DNA of 64,000 nt from Isochrysis galbana (Eukaryota; Haptophyta; Isochrysidales; Isochrysidaceae): the NCBI GenBank assembly GCA_018136815.1, contig CM030931.1, forward strand, positions 6,206,148 to 6,270,147, given 5' to 3'. A program made the position numbers and the translations under genes. The notes below the pieces were generated by a model. The model did no database searches. It was not told the origin of the DNA and saw only the letters and a program-made list of their open reading frames with translations. Position 1 is the first letter of the stretch. Each line of letters starts with the position of its first letter. Below are positions 1 to 8,865 of the stretch, in pieces.

Positions 1-835
1 ACCCGGACTTAACTAAAACAAGCAAAACGTAGACGGATAGACACACACGACAATATCGACAAACTCAAAAGGCCTGCCCGGACCCCACGCTCCGAACCAG
101 GCCTCAGGTAGTGTACCGAGGCCGGACCCCGGAAACCGAAGAAAAAGGAATGAAGGGGGGCAGGGGAAGAGGTGGAGGGAGGGAAGTTAAGGGCGTTGTA
201 GATAGCAAAGGCAAAGGAGAGGCCCATAGCTAGCAGGCGAGTAGCCCCGAATCTTCAGAAGTTTTTTTTTAAGCTTTTGCGATTTTAGCGTCTTTTGTCA
301 GTTTTTGATTACGTTTTGTTGTGGGGGGCCAAGGAGGGGGTCCGGGTCCTAATGGGCCCCGGATCCCCGGATATGTGCTAGTTGGGTGTATTGGGAACTT
401 TCTCCCGAAAAAAATCCTTAAATTTCCTCAATTCTGAGATGGTTATTTTTTCACCCCTTATAAAAACACTGTTTGACCGCCCTAGTATTTGACCTCTGGC
501 CAAATACGGTAAATACGTATTTCCCATCTAGGCTACCAACTACCAAATCAGGTCGTATGGATTCACGTTTACCCGGTGTTGACCCACTTTGCGTTAACAC
601 GTTAACACCTCCATTGGCTAGGTGTGGCACATGCGTTAACACTAGCCCGGTCACTCACAGGGGGGTGCGGAGGGCACCATCTGTAATGGGCAAACGAAGG
701 CCTAAATAAGCTCCCTATGTTCTGGTATGGTGGTATGGTAGATCAGAAAGAAAACCGGGGGATGGAGGCTGACCATATCTATGAATGTGAATACCACTAA
801 GAGGGCGGAGCAGGCCGCCGCCCCGGAGAGCGTCG
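1..835. other. Intergenic DNA with dispersed repeats, no supported gene
   Basis: I see no convincing coding region here. Positions about 68-265 are one copy of a dispersed repeat that recurs near 57263-57490 in the same orientation, including the shared ending of 'cttcag' followed by a run of T. Positions about 440-490 carry a TTTGACCGCCCTA block that recurs near 51610-51645 and, inverted, near 55311-55350. Short open frames on both strands lie across these repeats and show no domain. Confidence 0.6.
68..265 (+). repeat. Dispersed repeat family B, copy 1
   Basis: About 200 bp are shared with 57263-57490, including the 'gaccccac.ctccgaaccaggc' core, 'accgaagaaaa.ggaatgaa', a G-rich stretch and a terminal T run after 'cttcag'. 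A more diverged inverted relative can be read at about 45180-45310. The length and lack of coding capacity suggest a non-autonomous transposable element or an untranslated tail of one. Its ends are not defined. Confidence 0.6.
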
Positions 836-877
836 TTGTACTGCGGTAGGAGTACAATACTCCTACTCCCTGCTGCT

Positions 878-1055
878 CTCTCTCTGTCTCTCTCCCTCTC
901 TCTCCCTCCCTCCCTCCCTCTCACTCTCTCTCTCCCTCTCCCTCTCTCTCCCTCTCGCTCTCTCTCCCTCCCCTCCCCCTCTCTCTCTCCCTCCCTCCCT
1001 CTCTCTCTCTCTCTCTTTCTCTCTCCCTCTCCCTCTCCCTCTCCCTCTCCCTCTC

Positions 1056-1103
<48 letters not shown>

Positions 1104-1559
1104 CCTCTCCCTCTCACCCTATCTCCCTCTCTCTCTCTCTCTCTCTCTCTCCATCCCCCCCTCCCTCCCTCCCTGTCTCTCTCTCCTCCTTTCCCTCTCT
1201 CTCGCCCTCCCTCTCCCTCTGTCTCTTTCTCCCTATCTCCCTCCCTCTTTTTCTCCCGCCCTCGCTCCCCCTCCCTCCCTCCCTCCTTCCCTCTCTCCCC
1301 CCCCCCCCCTCCCTCCCTCTCCCTCTCCCTCTCTTCCTCTCTCTCTCTCTCTCCTTCCCTCTCTCCCCCCCCTCCCCCCCCCCCCCCCTGTCCCTCTCTC
1401 TCTCTCTTCCTCTCCCCCCCCCCCCCTCTCCCTCTCTCCCTCTCCCCCTCTCCCCCTCTCTATTTCTCCCTACCTCCCCCTTCTTCCCTCCCTCCCTCCC
1501 TCTCGCCCTCCCTCTCTCTACCTCTCTCCCTCCCTCCCTCTCTCTCTCTCTCTCTCTTT
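878..1559 (+). repeat. Long polypyrimidine (C/T) tract upstream of the DnaJ gene
   Basis: About 680 bp are almost purely C and T on the plus strand, made of CT and CCT/CCCT microsatellite units with runs of C. The tract ends 45 bp before the ATG of the DnaJ gene at 1605. Similar but shorter purine/pyrimidine tracts lie just upstream of at least four other genes in this window, so it may belong to the promoter or 5' untranslated region. The open frames through it are artefacts of the repeat. Confidence 0.85.
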
Positions 1560-1604
1560 AGCACGCGTGGAACCTCCATCGCTCGGCCGAGCCGGCGCCC
1601 ACGA

Positions 1605-2749
1605 ATGCCAGACCCCTACCGGCTGCTGGGCGTGGAACGGAATGCATCGGAGGCAGACATCAAGAAGGTGCGCTCTCGGCGGCTCCTTACACCGTGCCAC
1701 GCCCGCCCGGCGCGAGCGCAGCGTGCTCTCACGGTTGAAGCTCTCCCCCTGCGGTCAGGCATATCGGCGAGAGGCCCTCAAGTGGCATCCCGACAAGAAC
1801 ACTGACCGGAAAGAGGCCGCAGAGCGCCGATTCAAGGAAATCAGCGATGCATACCGCCTCCTTTCAGATCCTGACGAGCGGGCGCACTATGATCGTTTCG
1901 GAGACAGGCCTTCGCGGCAGCCGAGTCGTTCACAACCAGGCTACGCTAGCCACGGCCGTGCATACCCAGAGGAGATCACGCCCGAGGATATCTTCAACAT
2001 GTTTTTCGGAGTGCATCCAGGCACACACCAGCAGTGGAATCGCCGCGCGCGTCGTCCATCCCACTTTGCGACTCATGGAGAGGCCCCGCAGCTAAACGTG
2101 TCCTTACTTCAACTTCTTCCTGTGGTCTTTGTGATGATTTTCTCAATCATGTCATCCTCCACCTTCACTTCTTCACAGTCCTTCAGGCTGCAGCCCTCCC
2201 TGGAGATGCCTGTCGAGCGCTGCACATTGAGGATGGGTGAGCGCATGCCGATGGGAACGCCACGGGTTATGCAAAGTGTTGTTGAACGGCGCCTACATGG
2301 GAATCTAGCCATCCCCAATTCGAGATGCCCAAGCCATCCTGGTGGATGAAGCGGGTCGCAGCTTGCCAGCTCATCGCCGGGTGATTTACGTTGAATGCCC
2401 AAGCTACTCAACTGCCATATCTCACGGTTTGATGCGCTCGTCTGACCAATCACCCGCTGTTGTCTTCACTCCAGGTGTGCCCTACTTTGTTGCGGACTCG
2501 TTCGAGCTGTATTACAGCACTCCACATGACTTACATGATTTGGAGGACAAAATCGAGCAGCAGAATATCAATGGCATTCGGCATCGATGCCGCCACGAGC
2601 GTGTCCAACGCCAACGCATGATGGAGGTTGCTGCCCACTATTCTGGCGACCAGAGAACAGCAATGCAGGAGCAAGCCTCAAGGCTTCCACAGCGCTCATG
2701 CGACGAATTGGATCGGTATGAGGCCATGGAGCGCCAAATGGGGAGTTGA
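1605..2749 (+). CDS. DNAJB12/B14-like J-domain membrane co-chaperone, three exons
   Basis: This is a type II-like J protein of the DNAJB12/DNAJB14 family, which in animals sits in the ER membrane and recruits Hsp70. Exon 1 (1605-1667) encodes [20 protein letters not shown] 91-bp GT-AG intron follows, and exon 2 (from 1759) continues with helix II and the HPD motif (KWHPDKN). After the J domain comes an [12 protein letters not shown] block typical of this family, then a hydrophobic segment [17 protein letters not shown] that is probably the membrane anchor. The last exon, ending at 2749, carries the DUF1977-type tail (GVPYFV.. to ..CDELDRYE). The second intron is less sure: donor GT at 2237 with acceptor AG at 2368-2369 keeps the frame, but other choices exist. 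The start is the first ATG that opens a correct J domain. Confidence 0.75.
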
Positions 2750-3434
2750 TTGGTGACGATGATCGTGATTCGACCACTACCTCGATTGTACAAGGCGTAG
2801 AGGCGTGTGATGGATGACGGCGTCTGGCCATGGACAAACAGTCAAATCCTCGACCATCGACGAGCAACGTCTCTACTCCCGACAATGCTAATCCAAGTGT
2901 AGTACAACTAAAAACCCAAATCAAATCAAGTGTAGACACCGTCTACGAATGAAAAAATCCGTTCTCGCCACGCGCGGTCCTAGGTCTATTACTACGTAGC
3001 CACGCCCGTCCCCTCTGCCTCTCTCTTCCGTTATCCTGCCTCACGGCCACTCCCCTCGTGCGCTACTAAGGGTGCCCGGGATTTGGGGGATGAAGGGGGC
3101 AAGGTAGCCGGCATGCTCCAGCCCCTAGCCGCTACGGTTAAGCAAAAGTTCCGTCCTACATTGTAGGACCGTACCCTACGAAAACAATGGCGTCGTAGGA
3201 CCCTGGGACCCACTCTCACGATGCCCCCCCCCCCCCCGCGGCTCAACGGCGGGTAGATTTTCTTCACCAAAGCGGCGCGGCGGCGAGCCCCCCCAGCGGA
3301 GGGAAAGGTAGGGCAGTCAAACAGGGGCTTTTTCACTATTAGTGAGGGGGCTGGGCTGCATTTTTTGACCGTGGCGCGATGCCCAATAAAAAACCTCCGG
3401 GGGGGGGGGTAGCTAACGCGACGAAAATCTTCGC
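2750..3434. other. Intergenic DNA with a short dispersed repeat
   Basis: No gene is supported. About 3145-3205 contains 'gttccgtcctacatt.tagg' and related TAGGA/TCCTA words that recur at about 50815-50875, a small dispersed repeat. A G-run at 3401-3409 and a C-run near 3223-3236 flank low-complexity DNA. The end of this stretch abuts the truncated retrotransposon. Confidence 0.5.
3145..3205 (+). repeat. Short dispersed repeat family C, copy 1
   Basis: A block of about 60 bp built on 'tccgtcctacattgtagga' and 'tcctacga' is found again at 50815-50875 with a few differences. It is rich in TAGGAC/GTCCTA inverted words, so it could fold locally. Its function is unknown; I read it as part of a dispersed non-autonomous element. 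Confidence 0.5.
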
Positions 3435-4751
3435 CAAGAAATGGTGCGATTCGCCCCTCCTCTTCCCCTCATCACTCTGCTACAAAGCGATTACAAAATC
3501 CTAGCCAAAATACTGACGAACAGATTGAAGACGGTAATCGGGAACATCATCTCGAAAGACCAACTAGGATTCGTCCCGCACCGCCTGATAGGCGAAGCCA
3601 CGCACCTCTTACAGCTAACGCATGCATACCTCGAGGAGACGGGAGAGCCTGGGCTCCTCCTAGCGCTTGACTGGGAGAAAGCCTTTGACAGAGTAAACTG
3701 GGAGTTCTACCATTTAGTACTCGAAAAGCTCAAATTCGGGGAGGACTTCCGAAGATACGCGAAGGCGCTAACCAATTCCGAGGCGAAGCCCATACGATAC
3801 ATCAAAGCCAACGGAGGCAGAAGCTTCCCCTTTAACGTAGCGAGCGGGGTTCCTCAGGGATGCCCGCTGTCGCCGCTGGCATTCCTACTAACGGCGGAAG
3901 TACTCACCCGAGCGATAAACGAGGACGAAGACATAGAGGGAATCATAATCAACGGGGCCGAGCTCAAAATTAGCCAATTCGCCGACGATACGCAACTCTT
4001 GGCGGCAGACTACGGCAGTATGGCACGCTCTCTCGAATGGGTGGAGAGATATGCGGCAGCCTCATGTGGCAAGCCTAACGACCAAAAATACGAAGGACTA
4101 CGAATGGGGTCACTAAATAAAGAGAAAGCGCCCGCCCGCCAGATTCCAAAGGTACAAGTGGCTTAAACGAAGCGAATATGCGACCATACTGGGAGTCCCG
4201 CTGGGAGGGCCACAAGCCGCCATGAAAGGTTTCTTGCGAAAACTAGCCGACAAAATAGAAAAAAAGACCAGCATATACGCACCCATCACTAGCAACCTAT
4301 CTATACATGGCAAAACGAAGGTAGCCAATTTCCTCACATTTACTCTATCCCGAGATATTGGCCGCAAACGCTGGCGGCCCCGAGGTCGTTCCACGCGGCG
4401 GTCAAGAGATCTGTAGACAGAATAATGTGGACGAACGCGCGCACCGGGCGCAGACTACAATGGATAAAACACCCCGATATTCCCCTGAAAGGCGCTCCTG
4501 GGAAAGGCCCCCACCTGGGGTTGGGCCTCCTGGACTGGGATAACCACGTCAAGGCGCTGCAATCCAAGTGGATCCTGAATTACTTGGACGCCCGTCATGC
4601 GCAATGGAAACATGTACTCGACGCGTGGTTCTCTCGCACGAACATAGGGAGGGCTGCAGTACTCTCGACGATACCCACGAGCAAGCTAACTGACGGGATA
4701 GCGGGTGCGAGTAAACTTCCGGAGTTCTGGAAACGAGTGCTCCGGCAGTAA
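3435..4751 (+). mobile_element. 5'-truncated, frameshifted non-LTR retrotransposon (reverse transcriptase part)
   Basis: The translation from 3441 to 4166 is a LINE-type reverse transcriptase: DYKILAKILTNRLK, DQLGFVPHR, LDWEKAFDRVNW, GVPQGCPLSPLAFLL and the catalytic FADD box. After about 4130 the reading frame shifts to the one open to 4416 (YKWLKRSEY, ILGVPLGGPQAAM, the thumb/maturase-like part). It shifts again to 4425-4751 (GLLDWDNHVKAL..). No endonuclease domain is present upstream, so the copy is 5'-truncated at about 3435, as expected for aborted target-primed reverse transcription. With two frameshifts it cannot make a full protein. No poly-A tail or target-site duplication was identified. 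Confidence 0.8.
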
Positions 4752-4994
4752 GGAGTTAAAGTAATCGGTGTTCCTCGGACAGTCCGACAGAGAGCGTCTC
4801 GTCGCCGTCCGGTCCCTCCTCGGCGTCCCTCGTCCCCCTCGTCCCTCTCTCCTTACTCAGTAAAGAACCCATTAAATCTAATATGCTAACATGGCACCCC
4901 TAGATGTGCTCCTACTGGGAACACCTGGAGGCCCTCGCCCACATCGCCTCACTCCTCGCTTCAACCGGCTGCACTCCTCACGGCGTTGGGCGGG

Positions 4995-6053
4995 ATGAGA
5001 AGCTTAGCAGAGGTGCAGAGCGAGCAGGTGGAGCCGGCAGTGCTCGCAGTGGTTTGCGTGGCGATGGGCGCTGTCCTGCTCGGCTCGCTCGCCCTTCGCC
5101 GCTGGCTCGGCCCGGGCCGCCAACCCACGCTGCGCGCATGCGCTGCAACGCCATGGTGCACTGGCTCTGCACGCCACGATGCCACGAGACAAGCTGGGCT
5201 GCTGTGGTTTAGACTGGGTGTCGTCGCGTGGATGACGTACCGCCTCACGTGCTTCTTCGAAGAGCCTTTGATCTCCGGGAAACCCGTCACCCCAGCACGC
5301 AAAAATTCCTTCTTCACCGTGTGGAACTATGAGCTACAGATTGTTTTGTGGATCGTTGCCTTGGGGAGCTCCCTGCTCTATCGACAAGTGCAGCCTCAAG
5401 ATGTGCGTGATATACGCCAGGTGGAGGCGGTAGACTGGGGGCCCTTATTTGCAGAACGAGAAGGTGGGGCATCACACGTGCATCGCCTCAACCGATTGAG
5501 CTCAGGGGTAGCGTGGGCTCACCACCTCTTGTTAAGTGTCTGCTTGCCATCGGCAGTGCTTGTCAGCATTGTCCTATGGACCATTCTGTATCCAGCAGAT
5601 TTGGCCAAGGGCCATGGCGACCGCGAGCTCAACTTTGCCAGTTTCAACCAGCATGCTATCAACACCGCGCTCTTGCTCCTCGACTTCTCCGCCAACCAGC
5701 TCTTGGTGACGGCACAACTGCTGTATCTCTCACTTGCATGGGCCTGTGCATATGTGGTTTTCACATGGATTGAACACATTTGGACGGGAATCTGGCCATA
5801 TTTTTTCCTCGACCTTTCGGGATGGATGGCTATTGTTTGGTATGGACTGCTCGTACTTACATACGCCATAGTGTTCTTCGCTGTCGTGGCGGCTTCCCAT
5901 TTGAAGGCCCGTGCGTTTGGGCTGACTCCTGGTCGTATCGAAAACACGGTTACCGCTAGCCAGCTCCCTTTGCGGGTCAGTCAAACCAGGCGGACGGATC
6001 TTGGAGAAGAAAGCGGTACGCGTGCTGCAGAACACGTCGTTGAGCCTCTCTGA
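4995..6053 (+). CDS. Rolling-stone / FAR-17a-AIG1-like multispanning membrane protein
   Basis: A 352-residue single-exon protein with about six hydrophobic segments: AVLAVVCVAMGAVLLGSLAL near the N-terminus, WFRLGVVAWMTYRL, LQIVLWIVALGSSLLY, LLLSVCLPSAVLVSIVLW, ALLLLDFSANQLLV to WACAYVVFTWI, and WYGLLVLTYAIVFFAVVA. The pattern FFTVWNYELQ, an FNQHAINTALLLLDF block and a GIWPYFFLDL block resemble the rolling-stone and FAR-17a/AIG1 membrane families. Vertebrate AIG1 and ADTRP hydrolyse fatty-acid esters of hydroxy fatty acids; whether this protein does is unknown. ATG 4995 is the first in-frame ATG. The region around residues 35-65 is poorly conserved-looking and could hide an exon error. A short C/T-rich stretch lies upstream at about 4800-4858. 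Confidence 0.7.
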   Translation: MRSLAEVQSEQVEPAVLAVVCVAMGAVLLGSLALRRWLGPGRQPTLRACAATPWCTGSARHDATRQAGLLWFRLGVVAWMTYRLTCFFEEPLISGKPVTPARKNSFFTVWNYELQIVLWIVALGSSLLYRQVQPQDVRDIRQVEAVDWGPLFAEREGGASHVHRLNRLSSGVAWAHHLLLSVCLPSAVLVSIVLWTILYPADLAKGHGDRELNFASFNQHAINTALLLLDFSANQLLVTAQLLYLSLAWACAYVVFTWIEHIWTGIWPYFFLDLSGWMAIVWYGLLVLTYAIVFFAVVAASHLKARAFGLTPGRIENTVTASQLPLRVSQTRRTDLGEESGTRAAEHVVEPL

Positions 6054-6620
6054 AGGCGTCAAAAGACCTTGGGCTAGGACGTATGCTGCCGACATGGCTA
6101 GGGCGATCTTGGGCCGAGGAAAAGACGTAAAATACCTTCCAGCTTGCCAAATGTACCGAATCTCCTTTGTAGAAGCTTGCTCGTTGCTCCTGCCATGTTA
6201 TGATAAGGGTTCATGGGAAGGGGCCTCGTGTACATAAAACCCCTCCTGAAGATTCAGGGCCACCTCAATCTTAATTAAACTTCAAACTTCTCATACTATC
6301 TCCCGGATTGGGTGCTACGCACATTCGACCGGAGGGGCGTTGGCGCGTTTGCCTGCAACTAAAGTAGAACTAAATAAAACTATTGACTATGGATTGACAT
6401 CTAGCCGCACTTACCATACTACGAACCCTTACTCACTATCACTCACGAGCACGAGCAGACTCACACTAGATAGGAGACAGGCCAAGCACGTGTGTGAGTG
6501 AAGCACAACAAACATACCAGCACAATGTCGACCATTTACACGCATCCTGAACGACGCACCCGTACTGAGCCTACGCCTCACGTCACGCTGCCTCGTGGCT
6601 CGCGCTTTCGGCGATTCCTA
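6054..6620. other. 3' flank and intergenic DNA, no gene seen
   Basis: This follows the stop codon of the membrane-protein gene. It contains AT-richer stretches (for example AATAAAAC near 6371) that could serve 3' end formation, but no open frame with recognisable content. Confidence 0.4.
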
Positions 6621-7179
6621 CGAGGGGGTTTCCGGGGTTGCAGGAACTTCGACAGGGAGTAGACGTTGCCCCGAGTCCGAGATCATGTTGTGCTTCTTGG
6701 TGGCGATGTGGCTGCCGCGGGGATGCCTGCGAAATGCAGAACAATATGGTTAGGTGTTAGCTACGAGCTACGAGGAGCGCGAGGAACAAGGTTGGGGCAG
6801 CAGACAGGGCTGGAGTGGGGCACAGCGATCGCACCTTAGCGTGTCGAGGCGCGATGGCTCTGCGCCCCCTGAATGCGATGCACTGCCGCCTACGCTGCGC
6901 AACAAATCGCTGCTGCGCCGCCGGCCCTCCTCCCACGTCGCTTAGGCCTCTGCCTGCGCCAGCTCCGCCTCGCCACACTGCCACCTGTGGAGCAGCTGCA
7001 GGAGGCGGTCACTCACGGTGCTGGGGCAGGCGTAGGGCGGACTGGGTGAACGCAAGGGCGGTCATCATGGGCTCGGGCGCGGGCGGGCGGCCGCGCAGGC
7101 GGCGATCGCTCCGGAACTGCCGCACTCGCGCGACGGCCAGCTCACGCAGAGCGGCATTGTCATGCGCGGTGGGGTCCAT
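6620..7179 (-). CDS. Possible small multi-exon gene of unknown function
   Basis: On the minus strand an ATG at 7179 opens MDPTAHDNAALRELAVARV and runs to a good donor (CACC|GTGAGT, exon end about 7017). Further down, an acceptor (TTTCGCAG) at 6727-6728 opens a short terminal exon, with GSHIATKKHNMISDSG and a stop near 6619. The upstream exon SRLDTL..., ending at a GTGCGA donor, joins it in frame. I could not find one consistent set of exons, because an in-frame TAA lies between the first and last pieces. I recognise no family. This may be a real small gene, a pseudogene or chance, and transcript evidence would be decisive. Confidence 0.2.
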
Positions 7180-7261
7180 GGGCAGGGCCAGGAGGGGGTG
7201 GGGGGTGCTGCCGCCTCCATCAACACAAGAAGATCGCGGGGGTCTGCCTAAACGGCCCGAC

Positions 7262-7392
7262 TTGTCTCTCTCCTGGCAAGCCATCAAGCATGCCAGAAGG
7301 ATGAGTGGTTCCTCCCCCACGGCAGGGGAGGAGTGGAGAGAGGGGGGGGCTCGTGCCCCCCCATGGGCGAACCAAGTATAAACTTAGTTAGG
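7262..7392 (+). repeat. SINE-like dispersed repeat family A, partial copy (3' end)
   Basis: The 3' part of this family reads: 'gccatcaagcatgcc', a ctccccc/gggggag foldback, 'ggagtggagagag', a G-run, 'ctcgtgcccccc' and the terminal 'aaccaagtataaacttagtt'. The same string is present at 8600-8725 (+) and inverted at 38917-39045. Copies end at the same 'cttagtt' border, as expected for the 3' end of a retroposed element. Confidence 0.7.
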
Positions 7393-7854
7393 ACATTTGA
7401 TTGACATTTGATGGCTCAACTTCATTCCGTCCCACATTCGACGGATCGCGACCTGGATTGGAGCAATGGGCTGGCCCTTGCCGGCTAGGGGGTGAGAGCG
7501 ACGGGCGCGCCTATGGGAAGACCGTAGTTAGCAGGGCAAATTGTCCCTAGCATGCTAGCTATATAAGTAGTAATTAATGTTATATCCTAGCCAACCCCAC
7601 TAGCTAATCCAACCCCACTAGCTAATTGGACACAACTTGTCCGTCCCGGAATCCTGCCATGCCTGACGAGCCAGATGTCCGAGTGCTACCGGGGGGAGGG
7701 GGCACTCCCCCTCCCCTCGATATTTGTCCTCCCCCCAGTGCACGCACCGACCCTGCGCACCCCAGCACGCCCTCTCCTCGAGGCCACGCTGGGGGAAAAC
7801 CCCTTTCGGGCAAAAGCAACGCGGGGGGGGGGGGGGGGGGCACTCGTGCAACTA

Positions 7855-8104
7855 GGGGCCCAGAAGCGCTAAACTCTCTCGCCAAAGCGAGTGCCCGCGG
7901 CGAGCCGCGGCCCTTCCCTCCTAGTTTTGGCGCCCCCTGTCTTCTTTTACCTAAACAGGGCAAGAAGACACGTTAACGCGGGGCCCAGAAGCGCTAAACT
8001 CTCTCGCCAAAGCGAGTGCCCGCGGCGAGCCGCGGCCCTTCCCTCCTAGTTTTGGCGCCCCCTGTCTTCTTTTACCTAAACAGGGCAAGAAGACACGTTA
8101 ACGC
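7855..8104 (+). repeat. Perfect 125-bp direct tandem duplication
   Basis: Two adjacent copies, 7855-7979 and 7980-8104, are identical in my reading. Each runs from 'ggggcccagaagcgctaaac' to 'gacacgttaacgc'. Within each unit are small inverted words (cgccaaagcga, gcccgcggcgagccgcgg) that could form stems. Identity implies a recent event or an assembly artefact. Confidence 0.9.
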
Positions 8105-8129
8105 CGGAGGGGAGAGCTGCCGCTCCCCC

Positions 8130-8725
8130 CTCACCTCCCTCTTCCCTGTTCCTCCTCTCTTCCCTGCGGCTCTGGCCCATGGCGCGCGCCTGCGGCCCCT
8201 CTTCAGGTCCTCAGGAGGCCTGCAGGGGCCCGGGAGCACAATTCAGGGGGCAGGTGAGGCTGAGGCATGGCCCTGGCCCCTCCTGCCTCTCCCTCGCTGC
8301 CACTCCGCGCCCCTGCAGGTCGACAGGAGCTTGCTGGGGGGTCCTGACTGATCAGGGGGGCCGGTCAGAGCGAGAAGCTGGCCAACGCGGGCTAGGGCGT
8401 GCGATCTGTGCCCAACTCTCTGGGAGAGTCTGGGCAGTCTAGGTTAATCCCCCCTGCAGGCCAACTGGCAGCCCAGGGGGGTGGATGGTTCTGGCGCCCC
8501 ATGAGGGGGGTCGAGAGAGTGGGGGGGGGGGGGGGATGCGAGGCCCCCCTCCCCCTCCATGGCGACCAATCATAAGATTAGTGGCTAGCATGCTAGCTAA
8601 GGCATGGAAGGTGGAAGGGGGTGGGTGTGGGTGGTTCCCCCCCCCACTACAACGGAGGGGTGGAGAGAAGGGGGGGGCTCATGCCCCCCATGCATGGGTG
8701 AACCAAGTATAAGCTTAGTTGCAAA
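8130..8725 (+). repeat. SINE-like dispersed repeat family A, long copy
   Basis: This is about 600 bp in plus orientation, sharing several blocks with the inverted copy at 38917-39400: 'cctgcctctccctcgctg', 'gcctgcagg', 'ggcgcgcgcctgcgg' and the 3' end 'ggtgaaccaagtataagctta' near 8697-8718. It has no coding capacity. The 5' border is approximate. Confidence 0.55.
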
Positions 8726-8865
8726 AATCCTAGAAGGAATGCACCGCCACCCAATTCAAATGTACAAGGCCTTGGCATATATTCTAGAGTATGGAAGTTC
8801 CGTAGTCTAGGGATATGGAAGTGAGGCTGACTCGGCATGGACATCTGCTACAAGAACACTCTAGC

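Larger units (their letters stand above)
7392..8865. other. Repeat-rich intergenic DNA downstream of the polyketide synthase
   Basis: No gene is supported. The stretch holds a 'cctagc.aacccc.actagctaa.. ttggacacaac' motif at about 7588-7640 that recurs at 50028-50095. It also holds a G18 run near 7823-7840, the 125-bp duplication and a longer family A repeat. Open frames of 60-190 codons here cross these repeats and have no domain. Confidence 0.5.

Noticed and set aside
836-1561. A 241-codon open frame rich in Ser, Leu and Pro
   Set aside because: It is the translation of a C/T microsatellite tract and has no other sequence content.
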